Source: Frischella japonica (GTDB lineage: Bacteria; Pseudomonadota; Gammaproteobacteria; Enterobacterales; Orbaceae). Taken from it: a stretch of 64,000 bases of DNA. Numbering within the stretch: the first letter of the stretch is position 1; every line of letters begins with the position of its first letter. A program made the translations under genes and the position numbers. The notes under the pieces were generated by a model. It had not been told where the DNA came from. It worked only from the letters and a program-made list of their open reading frames with translations, and did no database searches. The stretch lies in NCBI RefSeq assembly GCF_014489845.1, contig NZ_JABURY010000006.1, positions 434,001 through 498,000 on the forward strand. Reading direction: 5' to 3'. Of this stretch, positions 10,179-18,980 are shown piece by piece.

Positions 10179-11210
10179 ATGTCGGTTTATACGCCTGCCA
10201 GTCAAGTTTTACAACGTCATGAAGCAATTTTTATTGATAAATCTATTCTCGTGTCGGGTGATATTCATGATGATTATGTATTGCAAATCGCATCACAACA
10301 AACAACGATTCATTGCACGCTATATCATGTTTATTTAATGCTTTGTGCACGTAAAAGCCATAGCCAAATTGAATTCGGTGTGTTTCCTTCTGATTCATGT
10401 TATCAGAATGTGGATACGTTAATTTATTACTGGCCAAAGAATAAAGTTGAAGCACAATTTCAACTCTCTTTTCTTTTAAATCACTTACCAAAAAAAGTTG
10501 ATGTTTTTGTGGTTGGTGAAAATCGAAGCGGTGTGAAAAGTGTTGAAACATTATTAAATGATTTTGGATCAATTCAAAAGATAGATAGTGCCCGACGTTG
10601 TGGTTTATATCATTTTCATGGTGAAAATCGTTTGGCTTTTAATGCTGATGAATGGTGGTATCAATATCATTTACAAATGAATGATATGAATTTGATAATA
10701 AATAGCTTACCAGGCGTATTTAGTCAAAAAACACTTGATATGGGTAGTCAATTATTGCTTAATGCACTTACTGAACACCCTGAAATTATTAAAGGACGCG
10801 TATTAGACCTTGGTTGTGGTTGTGGTGTGTTATCGATTTTTATCAAAAAATTGAATCCACAAATACAATTAGTTTGTTCCGATGTTAATGCAATGGCATT
10901 ATCCGCAACCAAACAGACATTGGCGAATAACCAGGCCACGGCTGATTTAATTGCAAGTGATGTATTTTCTGATATTTCGGGACAATTTGATTTAATCATA
11001 TCAAATCCACCATTTCATGATGGCAAAGAGACTGACTATAATGCTGTAGATGCACTAATTCATCAAAGTAAACAGTATCTTACTCAAAATGGCAAATTAT
11101 GTTTAGTAGCTAACAGTTTTTTACCTTATCATCGTTTATTAGCTGACTGTTTTAACAAGGTTACAGTCATTGCACAAACAAGTAAATTTAAAGTATATTT
11201 AGTGCAATAG
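10179..11210 (+). CDS. rsmC: 16S rRNA (guanine1207-N2)-methyltransferase RsmC
   Basis: RsmC methylates G1207 of 16S rRNA in the 30S subunit using S-adenosylmethionine. It has 343 aa, as in E. coli. The N-terminal half is a decayed methyltransferase-like domain. The C-terminal half carries the SAM motif VLDLGCGCGVLSIF (about residues 208-221) and the base-binding ISNPPFHDG (about 276-284). It is divergent from holD. Confidence 0.96.
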   Translation: MSVYTPASQVLQRHEAIFIDKSILVSGDIHDDYVLQIASQQTTIHCTLYHVYLMLCARKSHSQIEFGVFPSDSCYQNVDTLIYYWPKNKVEAQFQLSFLLNHLPKKVDVFVVGENRSGVKSVETLLNDFGSIQKIDSARRCGLYHFHGENRLAFNADEWWYQYHLQMNDMNLIINSLPGVFSQKTLDMGSQLLLNALTEHPEIIKGRVLDLGCGCGVLSIFIKKLNPQIQLVCSDVNAMALSATKQTLANNQATADLIASDVFSDISGQFDLIISNPPFHDGKETDYNAVDALIHQSKQYLTQNGKLCLVANSFLPYHRLLADCFNKVTVIAQTSKFKVYLVQ

Positions 11211-11375
11211 TCAATGAAGTAATATTACTTATGCCGGTAAAAAGTGTAATGTAAGTTTTACCTCAATCCAAAAAATTTTATATAAGGATGACGCATATCT
11301 ATCATTATTTAACCATTTGTTAATCAATTGTACCATGATTATAATTTAATTTATTATTAGGATTATTTAGATAAA

Positions 11376-11403
11376 TTTGTTGATAATTTATTTTTTCAAC
11401 AAA
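11376..11403. promoter_or_regulatory. Inverted repeat upstream of the mgtA promoter
   Basis: An 8-bp inverted repeat (TTTGTTGA with TCAACAAA, 12-nt spacing) lies about 45 bp upstream of the -35 element. It could be an activator or repressor site. It does not match the PhoP direct-repeat box (GTTTA) known at enterobacterial mgtA. Confidence 0.3.
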
Positions 11404-11447
11404 TTGGCGAAATTTTCAGTATTTTCCTATTTTTAAACAAAAAATTA

Positions 11448-11477
11448 TTGACAAATAGATAATGAACGCGGTATAAA
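11448..11477 (+). promoter_or_regulatory. Sigma-70 type promoter for mgtA
   Basis: A consensus -35 TTGACA (11448-11453) is followed after 18 bp by TATAAA (11472-11477). Transcription would start near 11484, leaving a leader of about 680 nt before mgtA. Confidence 0.6.
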
Positions 11478-11585
11478 GTGCGCACCTTATCTATTTTCAG
11501 TGTGTGTTATTTTTATATTTTAATTAATAAGTTAAATAATAGTATCGCGTAATAAGGTATGTTGAGTTTAGTTTATAGGAGCTAT

Positions 11586-11657
11586 ATGGATACTCAATCG
11601 GGTAACCCCAGATTTATTTTGGGGAGCAGTTTTTATCATTCATTTTCGGTTAATTGA
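11586..11657 (+). CDS. Candidate mgtA leader peptide 1 (23 aa)
   Basis: This small ORF has an AGGAG site 4 nt before its ATG, one of the better ribosome-binding sites in the window. The peptide begins MDTQSGNPRF. Its codons lie over a hairpin, CCCCA (11606-11610) with TGGGG (11620-11624), so a ribosome here would open that stem. No similarity to E. coli MgtL is evident. It is called from its start signal and position only. Confidence 0.5.
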   Translation: MDTQSGNPRFILGSSFYHSFSVN

Positions 11658-11722
11658 CCTGTTTAAATAGTCATTTTTTCAGTTCACAGCCGAGATGAGT
11701 AAAATCGGTCAAGGTGAACGAT

Positions 11723-11845
11723 ATGCAAATTCGTACCAATCAAAGCTATCACACTTATTTTCGTCAACGCAATGTTAAATGTCATTTGGCATTAGATCTA
11801 TTATCATTTTCTGAAAGGCTTTTAGAACCCCCAAGTTGTATCTAA
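11723..11845 (+). CDS. Candidate mgtA leader peptide 2 (40 aa), ending in Glu-Pro-Pro
   Basis: The ATG at 11723 follows AAGGTG by 6 nt. The 40-codon ORF ends LLEPPSCI. Acidic-proline runs in MgtL (EPDP) make translation sensitive to Mg2+ in enterobacteria, so the late EPP could act in the same way. Its CCCCAA (11829-11834) can pair with TTGGGG (11619-11624) of the first small ORF, so translation could switch between RNA folds. Function is inferred. Confidence 0.55.
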   Translation: MQIRTNQSYHTYFRQRNVKCHLALDLLSFSERLLEPPSCI

Positions 11846-12161
11846 ATTCATATCAATTTATTGATTCGTAATCCAACTAATCACCCCTTTATGGGTATGT
11901 TGGTGAAAACTATTGGTTATTATCAATAATTAATCTTTAACTAAAACATTAGGCAGATTATGTCGGTGATTTAAACCGCTGGCGGATTTCGTTCGGACTA
12001 ATTAATTTAATTCCTTTAATTAGCATGTTGTGATTAAACTTATCATGCATTGTAATGAAGGATTTATTAATTGCTGAATAATGCGCTATCGGGTTTTAGA
12101 TGATTGAACATAAATTGCATTAGTTAAATGTGGTTAATTCGATAGAATTTAGGTATATGTT

Positions 12162-14861
12162 ATGAAACAAAAAACGAAAGAAAAGAAATTTAATTCTCAA
12201 ATTAAAGCTGTAATAGAAGCTAAACATTCTTTAGAAGAGACTTTAGCCAATTATCAAACAGATTTAGCTGGATTAACGGAGCATGAAGCTAAGCAACGAA
12301 TTGAACAATATGGTAAAAATGAAGTAGCTCGGGAACATGTACCTTCAGCTTTTACTCAATTGTTATTAGCTTTTAATAATCCGTTTATTTTTGTATTATT
12401 GGCATTAGCTTTGGTCAGTTTTATTACAGATTATTGGCTACCATTACAAAATGGTGAACCCACTGATATTACAGGTATCACCATCATTATAGTTATGGTT
12501 TCTTTAAGTGGGCTATTACGATTTTGGCAGGAGTATCGTTCTAACAAAGCAGCCGAAGCTTTGAAGTCCATGATAAAAACTACCGCAACAGTTATGCGTC
12601 GTTCAAACAATAATGCTCAGACTCAGTCAATTGAAGTGCCACTAGATCAGTTAGTTCCTGGAGATATTATTTTCTTGTCTGCCGGAGACATGATGCCAGC
12701 AGATATACGTTTGATTGAGTCGCGAGATCTTTTCGTGAGTCAGGCTGTATTGACCGGTGAATCAATTCCTATTGAAAAATATGATACGTTAGGCGCTGTA
12801 TCACAAAAAGGCAGTGAAGGTACACCAACAGAAATAAATAGCAATAATATATTAGATATCAATCATATCGGTTTTATGGGAACGAATGTTATCAGTGGAA
12901 CCGCAAAAGGGGTTGTTATTGCTACAGGAGCTGATACGTATTTTGGTTCGTTAGCTAAATCCATCATCGGCACGCGTTCACAAACTGCTTTTGACAAAGG
13001 AGTCAATAGCGTAAGTTGGTTATTAATCCGTTTTATGTTGGTAATGGTTCCCATCGTATTATTAATTAATGGGTTAACTAAAGGGGATTGGCTTGATGCT
13101 GGGTTATTTGCTTTAGCCGTGGCTGTTGGTTTAACACCTGAAATGTTACCCATGATTGTTAGTGCGAATCTTGCGAAAGGCGCAATAGGCATGGCAAAAC
13201 GTAAAGTCGTGGTTAAGCGTTTGAATGCTATCCAGAATTTTGGAGCAATGGATATTCTTTGTACTGATAAAACTGGGACTTTAACACAAGATAGAATTAT
13301 TTTAGAGCAACATCTGGATATTAATGGACAACTTGATCCATCGGTTTTACAACTAGCGTGGCTTAATAGCTATTACCAAAGTGGTATGAAAAATTTGATG
13401 GATAAAGCCATTATTCGTTTCGCTGAAGAAAAAACCAATGCGAAAACCATGGGATTGGGTAAATATACTAAAATTGATGAATTACCCTTTGATTTTAGTC
13501 GGCGACGTTTATCGGTAGTAATGCAAAATGGTAATGATGATCACTTGATGATTTGTAAAGGGGCCGTGGAAGAGATGCTATCTATTGCTTCGCATGTTTA
13601 TGAACAAGGGCAATATTTACCATTAACCGAAGAAAGGAAACAAAAATTAATTGAATTGGCATATCAGTATAATCAAGATGGATTTAGAGTTTTAGCTGTT
13701 GGTTTCAAAGATATTCCAGCACAAGACACAAAAGCCCAGTATGCTGTTGCTGATGAAAAAGATTTAGTAATTCGTGGATTTTTAACATTTTTAGATCCAC
13801 CTAAAGATAGCGCTAGAGAAGCGGTTAAAGCGTTACGAGAACATGGTGTCGCGGTTAAAGTGTTAACCGGTGATAATGATATTATTACCGCCAAAGTCTG
13901 TCGTGAAGTCGGACTTGAAGCTGGCAAGCCTCTACTTGGCATCGAAATTGAGCAGATGAGTGATCAGCAATTAAAACAAGTTATTGAGCAAAGAACAGTA
14001 TTTGCTAAGTTAACACCATTACAAAAATCACGTATTATTCGTTTATTACAAGACAACGGTCATACTGTTGGCTTCTTAGGTGATGGTATTAATGATGCAC
14101 CAGCTTTACGTGATTCGGATGTCGGTATTTCAGTCGATACCGCAACAGATATTGCTAAAGAATCAGCGGATATCATTTTGTTGGAAAAAAGTTTAATGGT
14201 ATTGGAAGAAGGTGTGGTAAGAGGACGTGAAACCTTTGGTAATATCATGAAGTATCTTAATATGACGGCAAGCTCTAATTTTGGTAATGTATTTTCGGTA
14301 TTGGTTGCCAGTGCTTTTTTACCATTTTTACCGATGTTAGCTATACATCTTTTAATTCAAAATTTACTTTATGATATTTCACAATTATCTCTACCATGGG
14401 ATAAAATGGATGACGAATTTATCCAAAAACCACGAAAATGGGATGCTTCAAATATTCGTCGTTTTATGATTTGGATAGGACCAACTTCATCCATTTTTGA
14501 TATCACGACATATGCTATAATGTGGTTTGTTTTTAGTGCAAATAATGTTGATATGCAATCATTGTTCCACTCTGGTTGGTTTATTGAAGGATTGCTATCA
14601 CAAACATTGGTTGTGCATATGTTAAGAACACAGAAAATTCCATTTATCCAAAGTACAGCAGCTTTCCCAGTTATTGTAATGACTATGTTAATTATGGCTG
14701 TTGGGATTTATATTCCATTCTCACCATTTGGTAGCATGATTGGACTTGAGCCATTGCCATGGTCATATTTCCCATACTTGGCTGGGATTTTAATTAGTTA
14801 CTGTGTTTTAACCCAATGTGTAAAAACGTTTTATATTAAGCGTTTCGGACAATGGTTCTAA
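12162..14861 (+). CDS. mgtA: Magnesium-importing P-type ATPase MgtA/MgtB
   Basis: This inner-membrane P3B-type ATPase brings Mg2+ into the cell when it is scarce. It has 899 aa, against 898 in E. coli MgtA. Visible motifs are TGES of the actuator domain (about 201), the phosphorylated aspartate in CTDKTGTLTQD (about 368), DPPK (about 545), GDGINDAP (about 641) and about ten membrane helices, with TASSNFGNVFSVLVASAFLP near the C-terminal bundle. It is monocistronic, with a long leader in front and a strong hairpin behind, and is likely induced by low Mg2+. Confidence 0.95.
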   Translation: MKQKTKEKKFNSQIKAVIEAKHSLEETLANYQTDLAGLTEHEAKQRIEQYGKNEVAREHVPSAFTQLLLAFNNPFIFVLLALALVSFITDYWLPLQNGEPTDITGITIIIVMVSLSGLLRFWQEYRSNKAAEALKSMIKTTATVMRRSNNNAQTQSIEVPLDQLVPGDIIFLSAGDMMPADIRLIESRDLFVSQAVLTGESIPIEKYDTLGAVSQKGSEGTPTEINSNNILDINHIGFMGTNVISGTAKGVVIATGADTYFGSLAKSIIGTRSQTAFDKGVNSVSWLLIRFMLVMVPIVLLINGLTKGDWLDAGLFALAVAVGLTPEMLPMIVSANLAKGAIGMAKRKVVVKRLNAIQNFGAMDILCTDKTGTLTQDRIILEQHLDINGQLDPSVLQLAWLNSYYQSGMKNLMDKAIIRFAEEKTNAKTMGLGKYTKIDELPFDFSRRRLSVVMQNGNDDHLMICKGAVEEMLSIASHVYEQGQYLPLTEERKQKLIELAYQYNQDGFRVLAVGFKDIPAQDTKAQYAVADEKDLVIRGFLTFLDPPKDSAREAVKALREHGVAVKVLTGDNDIITAKVCREVGLEAGKPLLGIEIEQMSDQQLKQVIEQRTVFAKLTPLQKSRIIRLLQDNGHTVGFLGDGINDAPALRDSDVGISVDTATDIAKESADIILLEKSLMVLEEGVVRGRETFGNIMKYLNMTASSNFGNVFSVLVASAFLPFLPMLAIHLLIQNLLYDISQLSLPWDKMDDEFIQKPRKWDASNIRRFMIWIGPTSSIFDITTYAIMWFVFSANNVDMQSLFHSGWFIEGLLSQTLVVHMLRTQKIPFIQSTAAFPVIVMTMLIMAVGIYIPFSPFGSMIGLEPLPWSYFPYLAGILISYCVLTQCVKTFYIKRFGQWF

Positions 14862-14879
14862 TTATATAGTATTCAAATT

Positions 14880-14913
14880 AAGTAAATTGATTGTAATCGA
14901 TCAATTTACTTTT
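14880..14913 (+). terminator. Terminator after mgtA
   Basis: A 12-bp perfect stem (14880-14891 with 14900-14911), an 8-nt loop and a following TT run lie just after the mgtA stop codon. The stem is AT-rich but long. Confidence 0.65.
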
Positions 14914-15038
14914 AATTGCTTCGATAATAACTATTTTAGAATTCACAAATAATTTACTTAATTTGATAATATTTAATGGGTTTAATTTATACGAATAAAG
15001 TGTTACATATTAATATAATTATCCTTTTTTATATTACT

Positions 15039-15734
15039 TTAAAAAACATTCGTTAAAATGTGTTCTACTTTGGCAATGACTTGAAATGGTGTCGTAAGAC
15101 TATTTTGTTTAATTAAATGATTTTTAAATGTTGGGTTATCATTAATAAGATGATAACCATCTTCAACGGGATCATATTGGATCCGTTTGAGTAGTAATTT
15201 GTTATTTAGTAATATAATATAAACACCAGCCAATACACATGTCATTTTATCTTTGCCAAATTTGATAATAGCAACATCACCATTTTTAATGGTGGTATCC
15301 ATATTGTTGTAAGGAATTTGTACTATAGCTAAATTTTCCGAAGATAAACCCGATCGGAATAACCAATCTCGGCTTAAAGCCCACTCTGTGATAATGTGTT
15401 GCTTTTGCAAACCTTCTGAATTATCTTGCAATTCTATATTTAATAGTGTGTTAAATTCTATTTCAGGTATTGCTATAACAATATTTTTATTATCTTTCGA
15501 TAAAAGTGCTGCATTAGACAAAAATGGATCATTACCAGTTGCCAGCCATGCTACAGAAACGTTACCAATATCAGCAATGGTTAACAAATTCTGTAAGGTT
15601 GGTTCTGAATCTCCCCTAATGTATTTTCTAATCGCACTTTCTGATAGTTGGCATTTCTTAGAAAAACTTAGTAAAGATTCATTTCCAATGATATATCTTA
15701 AGCGTTGTGCGAATGTCGAATAATTTTGTTTCAT
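15039..15734 (-). CDS. XRE-family repressor with S24 peptidase-like domain, catalytic serine replaced
   Basis: This cI/LexA-like regulator has an N-terminal helix-turn-helix (SFSKKCQLSESAIRKYIRG) and a C-terminal S24 domain. Where self-cleaving members have DSM, this protein has NNM (in IPYNNMDTTIKNGD), so the nucleophile serine is absent. The lysine side (KLLLKRIQ) is kept. It is therefore probably not cleaved in an SOS response. I start it at the ATG at 15734 (231 aa), where family proteins begin; an ATG at 15773 adds a hydrophobic tail unlike the family. No phage genes adjoin it; its target is unknown. Confidence 0.82.
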   Translation of the reverse strand: MKQNYSTFAQRLRYIIGNESLLSFSKKCQLSESAIRKYIRGDSEPTLQNLLTIADIGNVSVAWLATGNDPFLSNAALLSKDNKNIVIAIPEIEFNTLLNIELQDNSEGLQKQHIITEWALSRDWLFRSGLSSENLAIVQIPYNNMDTTIKNGDVAIIKFGKDKMTCVLAGVYIILLNNKLLLKRIQYDPVEDGYHLINDNPTFKNHLIKQNSLTTPFQVIAKVEHILTNVF

Positions 15735-15773
15735 AAGAGTATTTCTAAAATTGATAAAAACAATAAAAAACAA

Positions 15774-16164
15774 TTCATTATAATTAGCGGTAAAGATTAT
15801 CTATTTTTAAACCGATAATGTCATATTGCTATCAAAAAATAAAGAAATATAGATAAATAGTAAAGGTTTTATTAATTTAATTTGTAAAGACGATTGCTCT
15901 TTATGACACTTTGCGCTACAAATAAAAATAATACAATAGTATTCAAAATTAATTTTAATTACTTAAAACGTTTGACATTGTCATTTTCTATTTTGCACAA
16001 TTATAAATTATCTTAAATTAATTCATTTAATAATTGTTTAATAATATTCAAATTGATAAATTTTTACGAAAGATATAAAAAAAAATCTATTTAGACGTAT
16101 AATACCTTGCCATCTGGCAAATAGCTATCAATTACCTGTTTAAAATAACATAGAGTATCGTCTA
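15774..16164. other. Divergent intergenic region
   Basis: Very AT-rich DNA between the S24-type repressor and the secreted hydrolase homologue. It must hold both promoters. I see no distinct operator and no further gene. Confidence 0.4.
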
Positions 16165-18258
16165 ATGCTAAAACAGTTCTTTCTATTTTTTGTTAATTTA
16201 TTGTTAATTTTATTCTTTAATAATATTGTATATGCAAAGTCACTATCTTTTTTAAAAAATAAAGATGAGATAAAATTAATTACAAAACCTGCTTGGCTGG
16301 TATTAAATGATTCTAATTTTTATGATGCTGAAAGTGATGATTTAGTAACAGCTGGGATCGGTTTTTCTAAATTATCTCATTCTGTTGCAATGACTAAATT
16401 CGCAAATAATTTACAACCCTCAATTCATGAACTCAGGCAGGCAAAACTAAATCGCTTTATTGATAAGAAAACCGGTGAAGGTAGTTTATTTGGCTTTAAG
16501 TCGACACAATTAACAACCTTATTCGATGGTAAAATACCAGGTACAGAGGTTCAGGCTTTTTTAGATAATCATGGTGTTCAGGTTGCCTTTCTGTTACAGG
16601 TTCCATTAGATTTTGATCTGAAAAAGCCCTGCATTGTAGCAATACCGACAATTGATTCTCAGGGAGTATATAATGCAACAGATATGCAAATTCGGGGATT
16701 ATGGGGTTTAAAGCATAATTGTGCAATAGTATATAATGATAAAGGATTAGGAAATGCATTATATGATTTGACCAAAAAACAAGGGTATTTCATTGATGGC
16801 AAAGTATCCAAACAAAATAGCAAAGAAAATAAGTTAATTTACATTGTTAACGATAACATTCCATCTAAATACACTTCCAATCGTTATGCGGTAAAACAGT
16901 TACACTCACAACAAAATCCAGAGCAAAATTGGGGTGAATATGTTATCAAATCGTTAGAATTTGCCTTTTATTATTTGAACACCATGTATTCGAAAAATGA
17001 GCAGATTCTTTTTGATAAGGATAATACTATAGTCTTGGTTTATGGAGCAACAGATGGCGGTGGAGCAGCGTTAAAAGCAGGAGAGTTTGATACCGAAGGT
17101 ATGATAGATGGTATTGTTGCAGTAAATCCACAAATTCAAGTTCCTAATAATCCGGAAATACCATTATTCATTCAGCGTGGAGAATCGCCAGAAGAACCAC
17201 TAATTACTAAATCATTAATAGATTATAGCACTTATGGCGCTTTATATATGCCATGCGCTGTTTCGGCGATACAAGACATTAATTCCGAACTAACTATACC
17301 TAATATCGATAAATACTTTTTTGTCAAAAACCGCTGTCAATCATTAAAAAAGGCCAATTTGTTAGTTTCAGATACCGTAAAAGCACAATCTTTCGAAGCA
17401 CTGGAAAAACTTTATGAATACGGTTGGTCGCCACAAATGATCAATCAATTACCGTTCCATTATTATACGCAAACAATGAATCTGCCGTATAAATATATTA
17501 GCCAATATGGTCGTTTTAGTGTCAAAGATCATTTATGCCATTTATCTGTTGCGTCCATTAATCAAGAACTATTATATAACAATGGTGAAGTAGCCCCATT
17601 AACAAAAACGAATTTTGCGCAATTATGGGGTAATAATTCAGGTTCCTTACCCATTAAAATGCAAAATAATATTACTGCTATAGATTTAGTGAATGATGAT
17701 GATCCTAAAGGTCCTCATCAAGAGTTTTTTTCTCGTTCTAAAAATGGAACGAATATAGATTATAATTTGGCTGGTGCAATATGTTTGAGAGATAAAATCA
17801 CTGAAAGTAGAGTGCAAAATGGGCAAAATGAAGTTTTAGCAAATGGTAATTTACATGGCACTAAAACGATAATAGTTCATGGTCAACTAAACGTTAGGAA
17901 TTTACCAGATTATTCATCGAGAGCTTATGTGGCGCTAAATAGTTATCGTGAAGGTAATGCAAGTAATTTACGTTATATGGAAATTGAAAATGCCAGTTAT
18001 ATTAATAGCATTATACCATTTGATAATACTCTCATCCCAATTGATTACTATGGTGAGAGCGCTATGGATTGGTTATGGAGTAATATAACCAAACAAACCA
18101 GTTTACCTGAAAGTCAGGTTGTTCGCACTGTGGTACGTGGTGGTGATATCGGCGCTGCACCGCAAATAACAGAAAAGAATTTGACGCCAATTGCACAATC
18201 GCCGAGAACTGAAAACAGAATCTATGTGCAAAAATCAGTAGTTCGATTACCTAAATGA
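16165..18258 (+). CDS. Secreted 3-hydroxybutyrate-oligomer hydrolase homologue, probably inactive
   Basis: The 697-aa protein begins with a signal peptide ending at VYA (about residue 24), so it is exported. Collinear blocks match the 3HB-oligomer hydrolase family (PF10605): DGGGAALKAGEFDTEGMIDGIVAVNP, GNLHGTKTIIVHGQ, SRAYVALN, SQVVRTVVRGG and GAAPQIT. The nucleophile motif, SNGGGA in enzymes as I recall it, reads TDGGGA here (about 296-301). Positions I recall as Asp (HGRxD) and His (NAQH) read Asn and Tyr. The hydrolase fold seems kept while catalysis is lost or changed. No polyhydroxybutyrate genes are nearby. Confidence 0.72.
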   Translation: MLKQFFLFFVNLLLILFFNNIVYAKSLSFLKNKDEIKLITKPAWLVLNDSNFYDAESDDLVTAGIGFSKLSHSVAMTKFANNLQPSIHELRQAKLNRFIDKKTGEGSLFGFKSTQLTTLFDGKIPGTEVQAFLDNHGVQVAFLLQVPLDFDLKKPCIVAIPTIDSQGVYNATDMQIRGLWGLKHNCAIVYNDKGLGNALYDLTKKQGYFIDGKVSKQNSKENKLIYIVNDNIPSKYTSNRYAVKQLHSQQNPEQNWGEYVIKSLEFAFYYLNTMYSKNEQILFDKDNTIVLVYGATDGGGAALKAGEFDTEGMIDGIVAVNPQIQVPNNPEIPLFIQRGESPEEPLITKSLIDYSTYGALYMPCAVSAIQDINSELTIPNIDKYFFVKNRCQSLKKANLLVSDTVKAQSFEALEKLYEYGWSPQMINQLPFHYYTQTMNLPYKYISQYGRFSVKDHLCHLSVASINQELLYNNGEVAPLTKTNFAQLWGNNSGSLPIKMQNNITAIDLVNDDDPKGPHQEFFSRSKNGTNIDYNLAGAICLRDKITESRVQNGQNEVLANGNLHGTKTIIVHGQLNVRNLPDYSSRAYVALNSYREGNASNLRYMEIENASYINSIIPFDNTLIPIDYYGESAMDWLWSNITKQTSLPESQVVRTVVRGGDIGAAPQITEKNLTPIAQSPRTENRIYVQKSVVRLPK

Positions 18259-18664
18259 AGTTTAAGTAAATAAATCATGCGTTATATTATCCGTTGGTAA
18301 TATGTTAAGTTTCTTAATATTAATTAAGATTTCAAAATTTTTTACCAATTGAAAATATTATTTTTAATTTGCATAAGCTTAGTTTATTAAATTATTTTCT
18401 TAAATTTATCTAAAAATGTGATCTAGCTCATTAATTTTACTATTACCTGCTTGATTTCATTAAGAAGTTATGCGGTAATAGTTACCGACAAATAGCACAA
18501 AGCATAGAATTTTGTCAGTAACATTAATAATAAAAGAATGTGACCTTTTGCAGATTATTTTGTATTTGTTTATTCCTTTACTTGATGTTTATTTTCAATA
18601 TTTGTTAGTGCTGTTGTCTAAAATATATATAAAGACAGTAATCAATTTTTTAGGATATAAGTAC
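18259..18664 (+). promoter_or_regulatory. Upstream region and probable long leader of the cold-shock gene
   Basis: This 406-nt AT-rich stretch precedes the cold-shock gene. The frame is open upstream to 18512, but that extension is hydrophobic and unlike the family, so it is read as leader. Many cspA-type genes have a 5' leader of 100-200 nt that folds according to temperature. I could not place a cold box. Confidence 0.4.
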
Positions 18665-18874
18665 ATGAGTAAGAAAACAGGGCAAGTAAAGTGGTTTAAT
18701 GAAAGTAAAGGTTTTGGTTTTATCACTCCAGCTGATGGAAGCAAAGATGTATTCGTTCATTTTTCTTCCATTTCAGGCGAAGGTTTTAAAACTTTAGCTG
18801 AAGGACAAAAAGTTGAATTTTCAATTCAAGATAGCCCACGCGGACCAGCAGCAGCTGAAGTTGTTGTTATCTAG
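18665..18874 (+). CDS. CspA-family cold-shock protein
   Basis: A 69-aa single-stranded nucleic-acid binding protein that acts as an RNA chaperone. The RNP1 motif KGFGFI and RNP2 motif VFVHF are intact, and the length is normal. The ATG at 18665 gives the usual [12 protein letters not shown] start. It is more like CspE/CspC or CspD-type small Csps than any one of them, so I give no symbol. A terminator follows 23 nt after the stop. Confidence 0.95.
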   Translation: MSKKTGQVKWFNESKGFGFITPADGSKDVFVHFSSISGEGFKTLAEGQKVEFSIQDSPRGPAAAEVVVI

Positions 18875-18897
18875 TTCAGCAAATTGAACTAAATAAA

Positions 18898-18926
18898 AAG
18901 TCTACTATGGAAGTAGGCTTTTTTTA
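18898..18926 (+). terminator. Rho-independent terminator after the cold-shock gene
   Basis: The stem AAGTCTAC/GTAGGCTT (8 bp with one G-U pair) is followed by a run of seven T. Confidence 0.85.
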
Positions 18927-18980
18927 TATTATAATCATGCAAATTATTTCTTTTTTATTTTTTTATATCTTCAAAGTTAT

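Larger units (their letters stand above)
11484..12161 (+). promoter_or_regulatory. Long 5' leader of mgtA, probable Mg2+-responsive control region
   Basis: About 680 nt separate the predicted transcription start from the mgtA ATG. They hold two small ORFs with good start sites, a hairpin CCCCA/TGGGG at 11606-11624, and a further small stem ACCC/GGGT at 11883-11894. No T-run terminator is visible, so Rho-dependent or translational control is more likely. Enterobacterial mgtA leaders respond to Mg2+ through RNA structure and a proline-rich peptide. I could not match this one to a named riboswitch. Confidence 0.5.

Noticed and set aside
11216-11229. Short perfect palindrome AAGTAATATTACTT after rsmC
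   Set aside because: Short and AT-rich; expected by chance in such DNA and without a T-run.
11577-11600. Resemblance to the M-box riboswitch core (CTATATGGATAC)
   Set aside because: Only this short stretch is similar; the other conserved M-box blocks were not found in order, so I do not call a riboswitch class.
12863-14248. Three minus-strand ORFs inside mgtA
   Set aside because: They are antisense to a clear P-type ATPase, have no start signals and no family features.
18512-18664. Extended 120-aa reading of the cold-shock gene
   Set aside because: The added part is hydrophobic and unlike any Csp; the ATG at 18665 gives the standard protein.
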